Source: Cantharellus purpuraceus (taxonomy: Eukaryota; Basidiomycota; Agaricomycetes; Cantharellales; Hydnaceae). From it: DNA of 64,000 bases. The notes below the pieces were generated by a model. The model saw nothing but the letters and a program-made list of their open reading frames with translations, ran no database searches and had not been told where the DNA came from. This document shows positions 63,627-64,000 of the stretch, piece after piece. The number at the start of each line of letters is the position of its first letter. Positions within the stretch are counted from its first letter, which is position 1. Where the stretch lies: NCBI GenBank assembly GCA_025174535.1, contig JALBUN010000015.1, positions 184,501 to 248,500 of the forward strand. Direction: 5' to 3'. Made by a program: the position numbers and the translations under genes.

Positions 63627-64000
63627 TGTTTTGGAACCCACAAAATTATAGTGTTAGAGCAAACTCTAAATCACCACAATTCCATGAATGAACAGCTGAG
63701 AAGAATATCAAACCCTGCTGCAGCACAACTCCAGAAACAATTTAATGTTTGTACTTTGGTTACAATCCTTTGTATTGGTCAATGCAGACTATACACAGAA
63801 AAGTAATACATTTCTTAGCAGCAAGAAATGAATAAGACTTCCAGAGTCTAGAGTTCATGGACGCTTAGGGGTCCAGATATTCCAAAAAGAGAGGAATGCA
63901 CTTAGAGGCTAAAGGAAGTAGGTGGATGAATCCAACCGTCCAACCAGTGGCACTCAGAAGCGGGTAACAGCAATGTGTGAAGTAGTCTAGCAACTGCTTC
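63627..64000 (-). repeat. LTR C, minus orientation, runs off the window
   Basis: It begins TGTTTTGGAACCCAC and matches the other minus-orientation copies to the window edge. Several CpG positions of other copies are TG or CA here. Confidence 0.82.

Overview
The window is fungal nuclear DNA, almost certainly from a basidiomycete of the Agaricomycetes. Its host genes are broken by many introns of about 45-65 bp, include typical mushroom families (psi-producing oxygenase, RTA1-like membrane proteins, a secreted GH16 enzyme, a Zn2Cys6 regulator) and sit between deeply nested retrotransposons. No rRNA, tRNA or CRISPR array was recognised.

Host genes fill both flanks. From the left: a DUF2235 gene (minus, runs off the edge); a complete fused dioxygenase/P450 oxylipin gene (1749-6452); a relic of a calpain gene; a complete SDH4 gene for the membrane anchor of mitochondrial complex II (8080-8875, minus); and an RTA1-like gene (9438-10705, minus). 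A second, intact RTA1 paralogue lies at 39179-40444 (plus). On the right are a succinate-semialdehyde dehydrogenase-like gene with a 7-nt microexon (47201-49395), a secreted GH16 gene (52192-53366, minus), a small single-pass membrane protein (55955-56568, minus) and a Zn2Cys6 transcription factor (57422-59938, minus).

The interval 14.8-36.2 kb is a stack of mobile DNA. A decayed Ty3/gypsy element on the minus strand (gag, protease, RT/RNase H) is split by solo LTRs. LTR families could be defined from the sequence: C (TGTATGGGAACC...GGTTCCAAAACA, about 1.43 kb, one copy with a 5-bp duplication CCGAT), D (TGTCAAG...TTAACA, about 823 bp, three copies, each with its own perfect 5-bp duplication), F (383 bp, copia-type) and a looser family A. 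A second mosaic of transposon debris spans 41.6-46.4 kb, and a third spans 61.3 kb to the end.

The most unusual object is a visibly AT-rich 7,980-bp element at 25364-33343, inserted into an LTR-A copy. It has two apparently identical 566-bp terminal direct repeats, short imperfect inverted termini (GACGCTTRTTCRGAA) and a 3-bp TTA target duplication that is confirmed by empty copies of the target elsewhere in the window. It encodes a PIF/Harbinger-like DDE transposase whose C-terminus is a chromodomain reached through a frameshift, plus about eight further ORFs: a coiled-coil protein with a 12-fold DSDSDQS tail, a tail-anchored protein, several tiny proteins and one spliced gene. None of the cargo is recognisable. 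This is the best candidate for an undescribed system.

Repeat copies differ mostly by C-to-T and G-to-A changes at CpG, suggesting that this DNA has been cytosine-methylated or mutated by a RIP-like process. All statements come from reading the sequence and from family knowledge; no database search was run.
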